Assembly (NCBI GenBank): GCA_028820035.1
Contig: JAPPKI010000198.1
Location: 1 to 15,986, forward strand
Source of the DNA: a bacterium
Lineage (GTDB): Bacteria > Actinomycetota > Acidimicrobiia > Acidimicrobiales > Bin134
Reading direction: 5' to 3'
Length of the DNA: 15,986 nucleotides
Below, in pieces: positions 14,389 to 15,986 of this stretch; the first letter of the stretch is position 1, and each line of letters begins with the position of its first letter. The notes under the pieces are model-generated. The model did not search any database. It worked only from the letters and a program-made list of their open reading frames with translations, and was not told the origin of the DNA. The position numbers and the translations under genes were made by a program.

Positions 14389-14571
14389 GCGCAATCCCAT
14401 GAGAACTTCTGCCAACCTAGATTTGATGAGGTCCTACATCCAGCCATGCCGACGCAAGAGGACCCTCTGCCAACAGCCATGCCGTCTTCCTTGCGAACCT
14501 CAATGCAGGCCCCATGTCGAAATGCGTCAGTATTTGACTCCGATAACTGGCCGCGCAAGGCTCACAACCTA

Positions 14572-14967
14572 ATGCTGGAAGCACTAGCCATTAGCGCCCC
14601 AATCGCCGCCGCCATTCTTGGCTGGATAGTACGCTCTCGACTAGAAAGGTCCCGACGGGAAGCAGAAGCACTCCGTAGCCAGCGTACAGAGATCTACTTG
14701 AAATTACTCAAGCCTTACATCACTATCTTTGAATCCATAAAGCTAACTGAAAAGGCAAGGGACAAGGCATTGAAGGACGCCTTGGGCAGGGAATGGAGAG
14801 AAGCTCTATTTCACGTCAACATTGCCGGTTCCGATAAAGTAGTAAAAGCGTTAAACCGAATGATGCAAAAGCTCTATAATGAAAATCCCGGCACTGATAC
14901 CATGAAGGACCTTGGGCACTTGTTATCGCTATCCGTAAGGATCTCGGCAACAGGCGGACACAATTGA
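14572..14967 (+). CDS. Small single-pass membrane protein, unknown function
   Basis: A 131-residue protein from the ATG at 14572. It has one N-terminal membrane segment (ALAISAPIAAAILGWIV, about 4-20), then a basic, charged helical stretch (RSRLERSRREAEALRSQR) and a soluble helical domain beginning EIYLKLLKPYITIF. This layout, a membrane anchor followed by a short helical cytoplasmic domain, is common in uncharacterised accessory proteins of genomic islands. The frame is open to 14446, which would add 42 residues. I prefer 14572 because the added residues look non-coding and the membrane segment then sits at the N-terminus; a weak AAGG lies 11 bases upstream. AT-rich codon use differs sharply from genes left of 14,300. 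No family is recognised. Confidence 0.6.
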   Translation: MLEALAISAPIAAAILGWIVRSRLERSRREAEALRSQRTEIYLKLLKPYITIFESIKLTEKARDKALKDALGREWREALFHVNIAGSDKVVKALNRMMQKLYNENPGTDTMKDLGHLLSLSVRISATGGHN

Positions 14968-15122
14968 CGCCCATTGACATGCTTGCTTCCCAGATCACCG
15001 ATGTCAGCGCGCTCTTGGAAGCTGACTAGCAAGGCTGTGTAGGTTGATATTTGGACCGCAGGCCCACGTCTGGCGGAATGAATGCACTGCCCTGTGAATA
15101 ATCCAAATAGGAAGTCTATAAA
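14968..15122. other. Intergenic gap without recognisable gene
   Basis: This stretch separates two AT-richer genes. It contains a short open tail (ATG at 14979 to TAG at 15029) of mixed codon use that could be debris of a gene end, but nothing supports it. An AGGAAG at 15109-15114 serves the next gene. Confidence 0.4.
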
Positions 15123-15980
15123 GTGACCTTGAAAAGTACGTGCGAAGAAGCTACCGATCGTACAAACGGTAAGAGCTTCAATTTGCCTAGAACCGCATCA
15201 GCGATGAGTGAATTACCAGAGATGGAACCAATTCAAACAGGCTTAATTGAGTTGATGACGTTGTCAAACGATGCACTAGCAACTCATGTATTCCGAGGTT
15301 TGATCCGTCAAGCCTTCTTTATAGAACTCGTCAATGACGAAGTCACCACTACGCATTACACTGTACGTTGGGATCACCGTTTGCAACAAGATCCGCGATA
15401 TGCAGACGATACAAAATGCTTAGATGTACTAGGTCACACCACCGATTTACTCCTCACGTACATCAAGCATCACGAGAGCAAGGAGCTTTTGGATAGCTTC
15501 AAGAGTCATCCCATGGTGTCCCACGAACTACCTCTTGACTATATCGACACAGATCTCAGTAGCATTCATCAACCCGACAATATCTGCGTCATACCAATCG
15601 AGATTGCTGCGCCTATCGCTATTTCGAGAAGGACTCTGCTAGCTAAAGAGAACCCACACAAAGCAGTATTTGATCAGCTCTACAAGAAACTGAAGGTAAA
15701 GAGTTATCTGACAGACAGAGCATTAACTGGGACCGACAAAACTAACAGGGAAAAACGTTGGGAAACACATCCAGACAACATACAGTTTGCGACAAGAGGC
15801 AATTGTATGACAGTGGAGCTGGCACTGGTTAGACAACTTGTCCATTTCAAAAATTTTCCCCATGAGTTCAAGGATCAATTGATTGAAGAAAGAGTCGTCG
15901 ATTCAGAAGAGCGCTATACCACTTGTCCAATAACTGGCTCTACGCGACGAAGCTGGGTCGTCGGGTTCGGATTTTTGTGA
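15123..15980 (+). CDS. Hypothetical protein, possibly a truncated nuclease-like protein
   Basis: A 285-residue soluble protein of unrecognised family. No signal peptide or membrane segment is visible. The GTG at 15123 is supported by AGGAAG eight bases upstream; an ATG at 15204 is an alternative. The sequence is rich in charged residues, with a central VIPIEIAAPIAI strand and, near the end, a sequence running ERVVDSEERYTTCPITG. CPxTG-type motifs can open a zinc-binding or HNH-like segment in some restriction enzymes, but here the frame stops only about 14 residues later, so such a domain is missing. The gene may be truncated or frameshifted around 15,930, or simply end here; the window finishes six bases after the stop. 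Codon use is clearly AT-richer than in the left part, consistent with horizontal acquisition. A restriction-enzyme link is only a guess. Confidence 0.55.
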   Translation: MTLKSTCEEATDRTNGKSFNLPRTASAMSELPEMEPIQTGLIELMTLSNDALATHVFRGLIRQAFFIELVNDEVTTTHYTVRWDHRLQQDPRYADDTKCLDVLGHTTDLLLTYIKHHESKELLDSFKSHPMVSHELPLDYIDTDLSSIHQPDNICVIPIEIAAPIAISRRTLLAKENPHKAVFDQLYKKLKVKSYLTDRALTGTDKTNREKRWETHPDNIQFATRGNCMTVELALVRQLVHFKNFPHEFKDQLIEERVVDSEERYTTCPITGSTRRSWVVGFGFL

Positions 15981-15986
15981 CGGGTT

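Noticed and set aside
14979..15029. Short open tail encoding about 16 residues to a TAG, possibly another gene remnant
   Set aside because: Too short and of mixed codon use; no upstream coding stretch in the same frame supports it.

Overview
The window looks like chromosome of a high-GC actinobacterium. An Acidimicrobiia-type lineage is my best guess, which is inference. The support is strong G/C at codon third positions up to about position 14,385, several acyl-CoA dehydrogenases including a two-subunit pair of the kind known from Mycobacterium, and several genes with a TANNNT -10 box only 6-9 bases before the start codon and no Shine-Dalgarno, as expected for leaderless actinobacterial mRNAs.

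Region 1 (1-6758) is a catabolic cluster. A Rieske non-haem iron oxygenase (minus strand, 3' end cut by the window edge) is divergent from a tightly packed plus-strand operon of seven genes: amidohydrolase, two VOC/glyoxalase-fold proteins, a plant-type [2Fe-2S] ferredoxin, two translationally coupled acyl-CoA dehydrogenase subunits, and a cyclase-family hydrolase. A perfect 14-bp inverted repeat overlaps the amidohydrolase start codon and probable -10 box and is a candidate operator. My reading is that the operon oxidises and opens a cyclic compound and then dehydrogenates its CoA ester. The substrate is unknown. No CoA ligase, ferredoxin reductase, transporter or regulator is visible here.

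Region 2 (6782-12130) looks like sugar or glycoside metabolism. A Gfo/Idh/MocA oxidoreductase (minus) is divergent from a GH2 glycosidase followed by a GMC flavoprotein oxidoreductase. Two exact 35-bp direct repeats with a 35-bp spacer occupy the divergent promoter region.

Region 3 (12180-14260) holds a third, single-gene acyl-CoA dehydrogenase resembling the ACAD10/11 group, behind a probable leaderless promoter. A hairpin separates it from a convergent, unrecognised lipoprotein gene.

Region 4 (about 14,289-15,986) is a boundary. A short, GC-rich, stop-terminated coding remnant is followed by visibly AT-richer sequence carrying a small membrane-anchored protein and a 285-residue protein of unknown function that ends just after a CPITG motif. 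This looks like the start of an acquired island.

The most interesting points are the unassigned catabolic operon with its overlapping operator-like palindrome, the split acyl-CoA dehydrogenase, the altered active-site motifs in the cyclase and amidohydrolase, the 35/35 direct repeat, and the compositional break near 14,385.
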